The notes below the pieces were generated by a model. That model ran no database searches, was not told where the DNA came from, and worked only from the letters and a program-made list of their open reading frames with translations. Positions 1 through 5,363 of a DNA stretch of 5,363 nucleotides are shown here, one piece after another. The stretch is from JADJEI01 sp035328465. GTDB lineage: Bacteria; Bacteroidota; Ignavibacteria; Ignavibacteriales; Ignavibacteriaceae. Made by a program: the position numbers and the translations under genes. The DNA is taken from positions 1 through 5,363 of the forward strand of contig DAOLIQ010000140.1 in NCBI GenBank assembly GCA_035328465.1, in the 5' to 3' direction. How positions within the stretch are numbered: position 1 is the stretch's first letter; each line of letters starts with the position of its first letter.

Positions 1-114
1 TTGACTCCTCTCAATCTCAAACCCGCTGTTATTCCTTTCAGTCGCCGTTGACCAGTTTAACGAAGCGGAGTTTCGTTCTACATTTGCCGTGAATGATGTG
101 AGTTCAACCGGAAT
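1..114 (-). other. Start of FN3-like linker domain, shared with the upstream gene
   Basis: Residues 786-823 of the FG-GAP protein (IPVELTSF, LNWSTATERNNSGFEIER) align without gaps to residues 675-711 of the 868-aa protein (VPVELFSF, LSWQTATELNNSGFEIER). The DNA is also clearly related but not identical: compare about 7-60 with about 3054-3107. In the complete neighbour this domain lies directly before the sorting domain, so its presence at the window edge is the best evidence that the truncated gene also encodes a T9SS cargo. Confidence 0.85.
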
Positions 115-2469
115 ACCTCCGGTGGTTAATCCTTTGATGAACATTAGAGTGCTGGGAATTCCACTTGGCGGTAACTGCCCAACAGCAACCAAATCACCTC
201 TGTCGTCTTCATCAAAATCAGCGAAGAAGGGGGAGAAGACTCCCGAATATCCTCCGATTCTAATTTTGTACGTAAATACACCCCCGTTATTTTCATAAAG
301 TGAAATACAATTTGAAGCGTTATTACCGACCATAATATCTAAATCTCCATCACTGTCAACATCACCCACCGTTATACCGGACACATTTAATAGATCCGGT
401 GAATATGCAGAAGGGAGAATAGAAGCAGGCATAAAAGTACCATCTCCATTTCCAAGAAGGACTGACATAGTTGTAGATTCCCAGAAATTAGACGAAGCAA
501 TATCGAGGATGTCATCGCCATCGAAATCTGCAACAACAATATCTGTTGCCCCTCCCTGACTTCCGATGGCATAATTAACTGGATCATTGAAATCACCATT
601 GCCATTTCCAATTGAAATATTTATTAATGCACCTGCAGTGCTTGTAGCTATATCTATGTTCCCGTCATTATTAAAATCACCGGCAGCGATAGGGGCAACT
701 CCAGGACCAATGACTTCAATTAGTGGATCAGCAAATGAGGCATTCCCATCGTTAAGGCAAATGAATAACCTCATACTAGAATTTGTTACGTTTGGACACC
801 CAAGCCACTCGGTAACCAAAACATCTTCATCGCCGTCATTGTCAACATCAAAAGCATCTATATCATACCATCCGCAAGAACCAATAGATTTTGTTTGAAC
901 AGTGCCGAAAATGCCGTTACCATTATTTATTGCATAATGAAAATCATAAGGTGGAGAGTTGATTGCAGTTGCGAATAGTAAATCTGGGAAGGAATCACCA
1001 TTAAGATCTCTGAATTTTGCCTGAACACCACCGCCTCTTATAGAATATGAAATACCGGTACTAAAAATACCGTTTCCAAGATTTATCTGAACTTTAACCG
1101 TTACTCCAATTGCTGCACGACCTGAAGCCGATGTTACGATATCAAGATCGCCGTCACCATCAATATCAGCAGCATCTAAACTTCCGGCAATGGAGCTGCC
1201 TGTGTCGAACAGATGAGGAAGAGGGAATGTTCCTTGACCGTAATTCTTGTGCACAGTAATTTGCATTGAGTATGAGTCAGCCGTTAAAATGTCCACCCAC
1301 CCATCACCGTCAACATCACCGAGCATAATATCAACAGTATTTTGACCAGCGGGATTTCTGTAAGGCGGGAGCAATCCGCCCGATCCGTTATTAATAAAAA
1401 CCTGGTAGCCGTCAGTAGTTCTCGCATTAGTAGATGTTGCTACGATGTCTGACCAGCCATCAGCGTTGAGGTCCGCAGTTTCAATATCCATCATCCCCCC
1501 GGAAAAATCATTAGACTGAATCGTCTCCGGCGTAGAAAACGAATTACCAAGATTTCTGAATAATTCAATCCCGAACAAGTTCAGATTAGAGTAGAGAATG
1601 TCTTGATCATTGTCATTATCAATATCAGCCAGCCAAACAGATGGAAATAAACCATTACTCGTTTGGGAGATTGAATATTCAGTTCTATTCGAAAAATTTC
1701 CTGTGCCGGAATTCAACAATACATTTAGAAAACCATTTTCATTTGCAACTACAAGGTCAATAAAACTATCATCATCCATCTTTGCCGCTTCAATTCTATA
1801 AGGGGAATCACCGGCGGCGTAACTGACTGCAGGTGAAAAAACTCCACTGCCAGTATTCAATAAAATTCTGATTGTATTCTGCGAACCAAAAGTTCCGTAG
1901 TTAGCAACAGCGATGTCAATATTTCCATCACCGTTAAAATCTGCAGCAGCAATGCCTGCTGCTCCGATCCCAACTGTGTAAGTTGCAGGGCTTCCAAATG
2001 TACCATCGCCATCATTCATAAAGACGGAAATTGAATTACCATCCCAGAATTCTCCGGAGTTAGAAACCACTACATCTAAAAAACCATCATTATTAAAATC
2101 TGCTGTTTCGACAAACTGTGAAGTTTCGGGCGAATTATAATGAGCTGGCGTGCTGTTGAAAAGTCCTTCGCCATTATTCTTTAAAACAACAAATCCTTTT
2201 GCGCTTCCCATGAACCCACCAAAATATTTTGAAGCAACGACATCCGAATCTCCATCATTATCAAGATCAACAAGTTTTGAACTTGATAAAAAATACGTTT
2301 GATTTCCAATCTGCGTGTTGTAACCATACCATGTGCTGTCAAAAGGTGGGGTACCCAATTGTGCGTGACTTTGATTCGTTCCAATGAGTAAAACCAGAAT
2401 AACATAAAATGAAAAACATTCGCGAAATGTTTTAACTGAAATTAAATTGAACTTGAAATAGTGGTTCAT
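1..2469 (-). CDS. Secreted VCBS/FG-GAP repeat protein, probable T9SS cargo (3' end outside window)
   Basis: An open frame of 823 codons runs from ATG at 2469 to the left edge of the window without a stop, so the C-terminus is missing. The start is supported by GAGG 6 nt upstream and by the signal peptide it creates: residues 1-18 carry Lys and Arg, 19-30 are hydrophobic, and SHA-Q gives a likely cleavage after residue 36. Residues 60-775 hold 14 Asp-rich loops of the DxDxDGxxD type about 53 residues apart, each preceded or followed by the 'NNGxGxF' and 'ADxxxDGxxDIVV' strands typical of VCBS/FG-GAP blades. Such loops bind calcium in integrin-alpha-like propellers. Residues 786-823 (IPVELTSFTANV, then NNSGFEIERSQ) begin the same FN3-like linker that precedes the sorting domain in the upstream gene, so a T9SS sorting domain is expected next. 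The protein is probably a surface or secreted calcium-dependent propeller. Its ligand is unknown and no enzyme motif is visible. Confidence 0.93.
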   Translation of the reverse strand, partial: MNHYFKFNLISVKTFRECFSFYVILVLLIGTNQSHAQLGTPPFDSTWYGYNTQIGNQTYFLSSSKLVDLDNDGDSDVVASKYFGGFMGSAKGFVVLKNNGEGLFNSTPAHYNSPETSQFVETADFNNDGFLDVVVSNSGEFWDGNSISVFMNDGDGTFGSPATYTVGIGAAGIAAADFNGDGNIDIAVANYGTFGSQNTIRILLNTGSGVFSPAVSYAAGDSPYRIEAAKMDDDSFIDLVVANENGFLNVLLNSGTGNFSNRTEYSISQTSNGLFPSVWLADIDNDNDQDILYSNLNLFGIELFRNLGNSFSTPETIQSNDFSGGMMDIETADLNADGWSDIVATSTNARTTDGYQVFINNGSGGLLPPYRNPAGQNTVDIMLGDVDGDGWVDILTADSYSMQITVHKNYGQGTFPLPHLFDTGSSIAGSLDAADIDGDGDLDIVTSASGRAAIGVTVKVQINLGNGIFSTGISYSIRGGGVQAKFRDLNGDSFPDLLFATAINSPPYDFHYAINNGNGIFGTVQTKSIGSCGWYDIDAFDVDNDGDEDVLVTEWLGCPNVTNSSMRLFICLNDGNASFADPLIEVIGPGVAPIAAGDFNNDGNIDIATSTAGALINISIGNGNGDFNDPVNYAIGSQGGATDIVVADFDGDDILDIASSNFWESTTMSVLLGNGDGTFMPASILPSAYSPDLLNVSGITVGDVDSDGDLDIMVGNNASNCISLYENNGGVFTYKIRIGGYSGVFSPFFADFDEDDRGDLVAVGQLPPSGIPSTLMFIKGLTTGGIPVELTSFTANVERNSASLNWSTATERNNSGFEIERSQ
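145..2292 (-). repeat. Array of 14 VCBS/FG-GAP calcium-loop repeats (protein-level)
   Basis: The motif starts at residues 68, 124, 177, 230, 282, 333, 385, 435, 488, 541, 598, 648, 703 and 751, giving spacings of 48-57 residues. Typical loops are DLDNDGDSD (68), DFNGDGNID (177), DVDGDGWVD (385), DIDGDGDLD (435) and DVDSDGDLD (703). Loop 4 (KMDDDSFID) has lost the first Asp, and loop 14 (DFDEDDRGD) lacks the usual Gly after the third acidic position. The number and regular pitch suggest two seven-bladed propellers in series. The loops also leave a recurring plus-strand pattern of the type 'ccatcaccgtcaacatc', but the DNA copies are diverged. Confidence 0.88.
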
Positions 2470-2475
2470 AGATTA

Positions 2476-2479
2476 CCTC
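2476..2479 (-). promoter_or_regulatory. Shine-Dalgarno of the FG-GAP gene
   Basis: GAGG lies 6 nt before the ATG at 2469. It decides the start, because the next in-frame ATG is at residue 86, after the signal peptide and the first calcium loop. Confidence 0.7.
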
Positions 2480-2488
2480 GATTGTTAA

Positions 2489-2546
2489 ATTGAAAAGCAG
2501 TTTCAATCCCCTTGACATAAAAAAATATTATCGTCTATCTGCTTTT
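2489..2546 (-). promoter_or_regulatory. Leader of the FG-GAP gene with two overlapping inverted repeats
   Basis: Two perfect inverted repeats share bases. One is ATTGAAA (2489-2495) with TTTCAAT (2501-2507), with a 5-nt loop. The other is AAAAGCAG (2493-2500) with CTGCTTTT (2539-2546), 38 nt apart. They cannot form together. They lie between the hairpin and the Shine-Dalgarno, where a promoter operator or leader structure could be. Both stems are AT-rich and could be chance in this composition, and no regulator is identified. Confidence 0.3.
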
Positions 2547-2553
2547 AATAAGT

Positions 2554-2571
2554 AGGGAGCCGAAGCTCCCT
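2554..2571 (-). terminator. Perfect 7-bp hairpin with UUCG loop after the 868-aa gene
   Basis: The minus strand reads AGGGAGC-TTCG-GCTCCCT, a perfect seven-base-pair stem closing on an extra-stable cUUCGg tetraloop, starting 5 nt after the TAA stop. No T-run follows directly: the next bases are ACTTATTAAAAG, and a run of seven T on the transcript strand comes only at 2525-2519. It may therefore be a weak or partial terminator, or a stem that protects the 3' end of the upstream transcript. Read on the plus strand, the hairpin is followed by an AT-rich stretch, but no plus-strand gene needs termination there. Confidence 0.6.
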
Positions 2572-2576
2572 GAATT

Positions 2577-2840
2577 TTATTTTAATAAAAGTAGCTTTTT
2601 AGACTCGAACAATCCTCCAGCCTGCAATTGATAAATATACATTCCGCTTGCAAGATTGCTTCCATCGAATTGCAGTTTATAAACCCCGGCATCCTTTACT
2701 TCGTTAACCAGAGTTGTCACTTCATTTCCAAGTATATCATACACTTTCAACGATGTAAATCCTGTTTTAGGAAGGGAGAAAGCGATTGTGGTTGTAGGAT
2801 TAAAAGGGTTGGGATAATTCTGCTCAAGTGAAAATTCAGT
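2577..2840 (-). other. T9SS type A sorting domain (C-terminal 87 residues of the 868-aa protein)
   Basis: Residues 782-868 open with TEFSLEQNYPNPFNPTTT, the hallmark start of the domain. They continue with an IAFSLP strand, the SLKVYDILGNEVTTLV core, the GVYKLQFDGSNLASGMYIYQL hairpin (residues 833-853), and end in SKKLLLLK. All conserved blocks are present in order with no frame break, so the export signal looks intact. In the characterised family this domain is recognised by the T9SS machinery and removed on the cell surface. Confidence 0.93.
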
Positions 2841-5183
2841 TGGTGTAGTTATTTCAACTTCAATAGCATTTGAATATTCAAACGTTCCGTCAAAATCAAT
2901 TTGCTTTAATCTGTATTGATATTTTCCTGCAGAAAGATTTTCATCAATGAAGTAATAATTCTTTGATTCTGTGGTTGTGCCGAATCCGGGAATAAAAACG
3001 GTTACACTCCATTCCTGATTGCCGACTGAAGACTGTTGGCTGCCAACTTGTTTTCTTTCAATCTCAAAGCCACTGTTATTTAATTCAGTAGCAGTCTGCC
3101 AGCTCAATGCTATAGAATTACCAACAATACTTGCACGGAACGAAAATAATTCAACTGGAACGGAATTTTGAACCGTAAGTACAGCCACACCTCTTCCCAG
3201 ACAACTCATCCATAATTCATAACCACCACTTACCTCACGTACTTCAAAATCCTTGATAGTACTGTTCGGAAGACCACCCCATTGCGGAACTCCGCCAGGA
3301 GGAGCCGGAAACATACCAACATTTACTCCATCATACCAGCACAAACCGTTGTCATTTGATGGATACTCGCTGTCGTACTGCATCCAAAGTCGCCCATCTG
3401 ATGTTACAGCCAAGGGACGAACGTGTTCACCCGGGAAAGGCCAACCCAGATCGTGTTGAAACACTGTATACGAACCATCGTTCGCATTGAGACGGATAAG
3501 CGTGCTACCACTGACGGTAAATTGAGTCCACGTTCCAATCCACACAATGTCACTATCATCAACAGCTAAGCCAGTGAATGAAGCGGCCGAACCGGGGAAA
3601 TCACTCGGAGAACGAGAGAACGAAGAGCTTCCATCAGTACGTAATAACTCGAAGTCAGTTGAAGCCCATATTGTCCCATTATTTGTAAGATCCTTTTTTA
3701 TTTGGCTACCCCATCCTGTCAATGGAACAACAATCCAATCAGGGATAGTTTCATCGTAGTATCTGACATTGAAATATTCGCCCAGGCTCCACAACCTGCC
3801 GTATGAATCTTCAACAAATCCTTTCGAGGTATTAAATGAATCTTCCAAAGCAAAAAAATCAACTCCATTCCAGGCGTGGATTCCATGGAATGTTGGATTG
3901 AATACAACATCTCCGTTTAAAGGTCTTCTATAAATTGCCTGGGTATTGTCTGCATCATAGGGAAAAGTATATCCCAAGCCATAAGTGTACTGGTTGAAGC
4001 CTATCCAGTTTGTACCATCAAATTTTTGAAACCCGCCAATACCAGTTCCTGCATTTCCAGTCATCCAAACATTTCCTTCACTATCTAAGGCAAGATCCTC
4101 TACGAAATAATCAATTTGAGAAGTATTGGTTATTCTATAACGCTGCCAGTTTCCTGTAGCAACATCACGTTTTGCTGCTCCTTCAAGACCGCAAACCCAA
4201 ACATTACCCTGTTGATCAGCATCAACGGAGAGAGTAAATTCGCCAGGTCGCCAGGTTCCAAAATTATTCCAGATTGAGCCGTCAAACATCCAAGTCTCAC
4301 CAGAAGTAGTAACTAAGAGAGCTTTGCCGTTTCCAAATGCTTTAAATGCATCAATATAAAAACTTACATTTATGTACGGTGGGGTAGGATAAACCCAAAC
4401 TCCATCGGGGCGCTGATATTCGAGTGTCTCCCAATCACCATTGTCTGACATTCGTAAAGCCCAAAAATTTCCTGTTTCATCTACACAATCTTTTCCAGGC
4501 AATCCTGCAATGTCCCCAACTGCCGAAGGTGTATAGTACGATAATTGGTTTGTTTCGCTGTTATAAGTGAATACATTTCCAAAATATGTATCTGCCGACC
4601 AAACTAAATAACTGCCGTCCGATTTAGGTTGTACGGCTATTCGAGTATTGCCACCTGGTAGACGAGTCCACTCTTCATTTTTAGGATTAAAACGAACAAG
4701 CCCACCACTCGTAAACCAGATGGTGCTGTCAGGTGCTAAATCAATGTCATAAGTAAATCCTTCCAAATCTGAATTGTTAGGCTCATATTTTTCAATTGAT
4801 GATATACCGATCTGGGGATTAAATTTTAATGCACCTGTAAAATTTCCCATCCAAAGATTGTTATCATAATCTTCTACGATATCTAAAATTTGAACTTCCC
4901 CATTATCAAAAGATCCTAATATGGGTAAGTCAACGTTAGAGTAATTTATCCATTTGTTTTCTGATTGGTTAAATTTTGCAAACCCGCCTTCGCCCCAATT
5001 GCCTGTACTAGCTGCGATGTATGGGTCTCCATTTCCATCTACCCAGAGGGCTGTTGCTTGATCTCCTTGTATTCCGGTGTTGCCGGGCCGATAATAACGC
5101 CAGGAATACTCGGGTTGGGCAAGCAGTGATCCTGTTATTAGAAATATTTGTAAGGCGATAAACAACTTGTGAATTTGTGACAT
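2577..5183 (-). CDS. Secreted 14-blade propeller protein with T9SS type A sorting domain (868 aa)
   Basis: This is a complete gene with ATG at 5183 and TAA at 2577-2579. The start is supported by a Shine-Dalgarno 6 nt upstream and by the signal peptide that begins there: a basic n-region, a hydrophobic stretch at about residues 7-20, and likely cleavage after SLLA (residue 22). Residues 25-672 are a string of blade-like repeats of the form 'DxxGxxWxG...G..kF....W'. Clear copies lie near 48, 107, 151, 236, 324, 368, 460, 501, 543 and 595, with weaker ones near 192, 286, 422 and 655. They resemble the two-component-regulator propeller (Reg_prop) family, but no histidine kinase or Y_Y_Y domain follows. 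Residues 675-778 are an FN3-like linker (VPVELFSF, then NNSGFEIER), and 782-868 are the sorting domain (NYPNPFNP at 789-796, VYDILGNEV at 814-822). The protein is probably exported by Sec and then T9SS to the cell surface. No catalytic residues are recognisable, so binding or adhesion is only inferred. A PorZ-like role is an alternative. Confidence 0.93.
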   Translation of the reverse strand: MSQIHKLFIALQIFLITGSLLAQPEYSWRYYRPGNTGIQGDQATALWVDGNGDPYIAASTGNWGEGGFAKFNQSENKWINYSNVDLPILGSFDNGEVQILDIVEDYDNNLWMGNFTGALKFNPQIGISSIEKYEPNNSDLEGFTYDIDLAPDSTIWFTSGGLVRFNPKNEEWTRLPGGNTRIAVQPKSDGSYLVWSADTYFGNVFTYNSETNQLSYYTPSAVGDIAGLPGKDCVDETGNFWALRMSDNGDWETLEYQRPDGVWVYPTPPYINVSFYIDAFKAFGNGKALLVTTSGETWMFDGSIWNNFGTWRPGEFTLSVDADQQGNVWVCGLEGAAKRDVATGNWQRYRITNTSQIDYFVEDLALDSEGNVWMTGNAGTGIGGFQKFDGTNWIGFNQYTYGLGYTFPYDADNTQAIYRRPLNGDVVFNPTFHGIHAWNGVDFFALEDSFNTSKGFVEDSYGRLWSLGEYFNVRYYDETIPDWIVVPLTGWGSQIKKDLTNNGTIWASTDFELLRTDGSSSFSRSPSDFPGSAASFTGLAVDDSDIVWIGTWTQFTVSGSTLIRLNANDGSYTVFQHDLGWPFPGEHVRPLAVTSDGRLWMQYDSEYPSNDNGLCWYDGVNVGMFPAPPGGVPQWGGLPNSTIKDFEVREVSGGYELWMSCLGRGVAVLTVQNSVPVELFSFRASIVGNSIALSWQTATELNNSGFEIERKQVGSQQSSVGNQEWSVTVFIPGFGTTTESKNYYFIDENLSAGKYQYRLKQIDFDGTFEYSNAIEVEITTPTEFSLEQNYPNPFNPTTTIAFSLPKTGFTSLKVYDILGNEVTTLVNEVKDAGVYKLQFDGSNLASGMYIYQLQAGGLFESKKLLLLK
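2676..2730 (-). repeat. 55-bp exact direct repeat, copy 1
   Basis: This copy encodes GNEVTTLVNEVKDAGVYK in the sorting domain of the 868-aa protein. It is base-for-base identical to 5309-5363. On its downstream side (plus-strand bases below 2676) the similarity drops at once to an ordinary diverged-homologue level. Confidence 0.95.
3161..5111 (-). repeat. Protein-level propeller blades (about 14) in the 868-aa protein
   Basis: The coding region for residues 25-675 repeats a unit of roughly 35-55 residues built around a small polar turn, then (V/L/I)W, then a short loop, then a 'G..kFd....W' strand. Examples are DNNLWMGN near 107, GNVWVCG near 326, GNVWMTG near 370, GTIWAST near 503, DIVWIG near 545 and GRLWMQ near 597. 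I count ten good and four weak copies. Fourteen would fit two seven-bladed propellers, but the weak copies make the total uncertain by one or two. The repeats are diverged at the DNA level. Confidence 0.7.
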
Positions 5184-5189
5184 TAATAT

Positions 5190-5195
5190 CTCCCT
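5190..5195 (-). promoter_or_regulatory. Shine-Dalgarno of the 868-aa gene
   Basis: AGGGAG lies 6 nt before the ATG at 5183, inside the 26-bp gap after the upstream stop. The short gap leaves little room for a separate promoter, so cotranscription with the upstream gene is likely. Confidence 0.75.
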
Positions 5196-5209
5196 ATTTT
5201 TTTTATTAA

Positions 5210-5363
5210 TTATTTTATCATTTGAATCTTTTTGGTAGCAGTATATTCTCCGGTTTGTAGCTGATAGATATACACACCGCTTGAAAGGTTACTGGCGTTA
5301 AACTGAACTTTATAAACCCCGGCATCCTTTACTTCGTTAACCAGAGTTGTCACTTCATTTCCA
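5210..5363 (-). CDS. C-terminal end of a T9SS-exported protein (5' part outside window)
   Basis: Only the last 50 codons and a TAA stop (5210-5212) are in the window; the start lies beyond the right edge. The residues begin GNEVTTLVNEV, continue through DAGVYKVQFNASNLSSG and YIYQLQ, and end in KKIQMIK. This is the second half of a T9SS type A sorting domain: the strand after the VYDxxGNEV motif, the SGVYxY strand, and a short basic tail. In the known family this C-terminal domain directs Sec-exported proteins through the outer-membrane T9SS translocon and is then cleaved, leaving the cargo surface-anchored or released. Nothing of the functional domain is visible, so the role cannot be named. 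The first 18 whole codons are identical in DNA to the matching part of the next gene. That gene starts 26 bp downstream, so the two are probably cotranscribed. The family call is firm and the protein identity is unknown. Confidence 0.9.
   Translation of the reverse strand, partial: GNEVTTLVNEVKDAGVYKVQFNASNLSSGVYIYQLQTGEYTATKKIQMIK
5309..5363 (-). repeat. 55-bp exact direct repeat, copy 2 (may extend past the window)
   Basis: This copy is identical to 2676-2730 and encodes the same 18 residues in the upstream gene. The match runs up to the last base of the window, so its true length may be greater. Confidence 0.95.

Noticed and set aside
387..611. Minus-strand frame with a Met- and Leu-rich product
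   Set aside because: It is an out-of-frame reading of the FG-GAP repeats, whose true frame is open throughout.
587..898. Plus-strand open frame of 103 codons
   Set aside because: It lies fully opposite the FG-GAP gene, has no ribosome binding site or recognisable domain, and arises from the repetitive Asp-rich coding sequence on the other strand.
2181..2405. Minus-strand 74-codon frame near the start of the FG-GAP gene
   Set aside because: It overlaps the signal peptide and first repeats in a different frame and has no domain or ribosome binding site of its own.
2415..2417. Cys 18 of the FG-GAP protein as a lipoprotein cysteine
   Set aside because: The preceding residues (TFRE) do not form a lipobox, and the hydrophobic segment comes after the Cys, not before it.
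1..2469. Possibility that the FG-GAP gene is a broken pseudogene
   Set aside because: Reading all 823 codons from ATG to the edge shows no stop or frameshift, and the repeat pitch stays regular. The missing stop is due only to the window boundary.
2518..2537. Possible minus-strand -10 (GATAAT) or Bacteroidota-type -7 (TATTTTTT) for the FG-GAP gene
   Set aside because: No convincing -35 or -33 element lies at the right distance, and such matches are expected by chance in this AT-rich leader.
2512..2540. Plus-strand TTGACA at 2512-2517 with a CTATCT 17 bp downstream, resembling a sigma-70 promoter
   Set aside because: The -10 match is poor, the stretch is AT-rich, and no plus-strand gene follows: it would read antisense into the 868-aa gene.

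Overview
All three coding regions lie on the minus strand, so the reading order is from right to left. The window appears to come from the Bacteroidota/Ignavibacteriota side of the tree, most likely Ignavibacteria or a relative. Two C-termini carry the type IX secretion (T9SS) type A sorting domain, in the wording typical of that group (NYPNPFNP, then VYDILGNEV, then an LVNEVKDAGVYK block and a YIYQLQ strand). The DNA is AT-rich, and every complete signal seen fits export of large surface proteins. The lineage is inferred from motif style, not from a search.

Layout, in the direction of transcription: (1) 5363-5210 is the last 50 codons of an unidentified gene, and they consist entirely of a T9SS sorting domain. 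(2) After only 26 bp and a good Shine-Dalgarno, 5183-2577 encodes a complete 868-residue protein. It has a signal peptide, about 14 Trp-rich blade-like repeats of the two-component-regulator propeller type, a fibronectin-III-like linker and a T9SS sorting domain. (3) The 107-bp gap at 2470-2576 holds a perfect hairpin with a UUCG loop just after the stop, an AT-rich leader with two competing inverted repeats, and a Shine-Dalgarno. (4) 2469-1 is the first 823 codons of a VCBS/FG-GAP-repeat protein. Its frame stays open to the window edge, so it has no stop codon here. It has a signal peptide, exactly 14 evenly spaced Asp-rich calcium-loop motifs, and the start of the same linker domain as gene 2. 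Its sorting domain is expected beyond base 1.

Together the genes look like a tandem set of secreted or surface-anchored beta-propeller proteins with a shared linker-plus-sorting tail. A 55-bp stretch coding for the sorting domain is identical in genes 1 and 2, including all synonymous positions, which points to recent duplication or gene conversion of the tail. I see no RNA genes, CRISPR array, insertion sequence or plus-strand gene. No non-coding stretch exceeds 300 bases.
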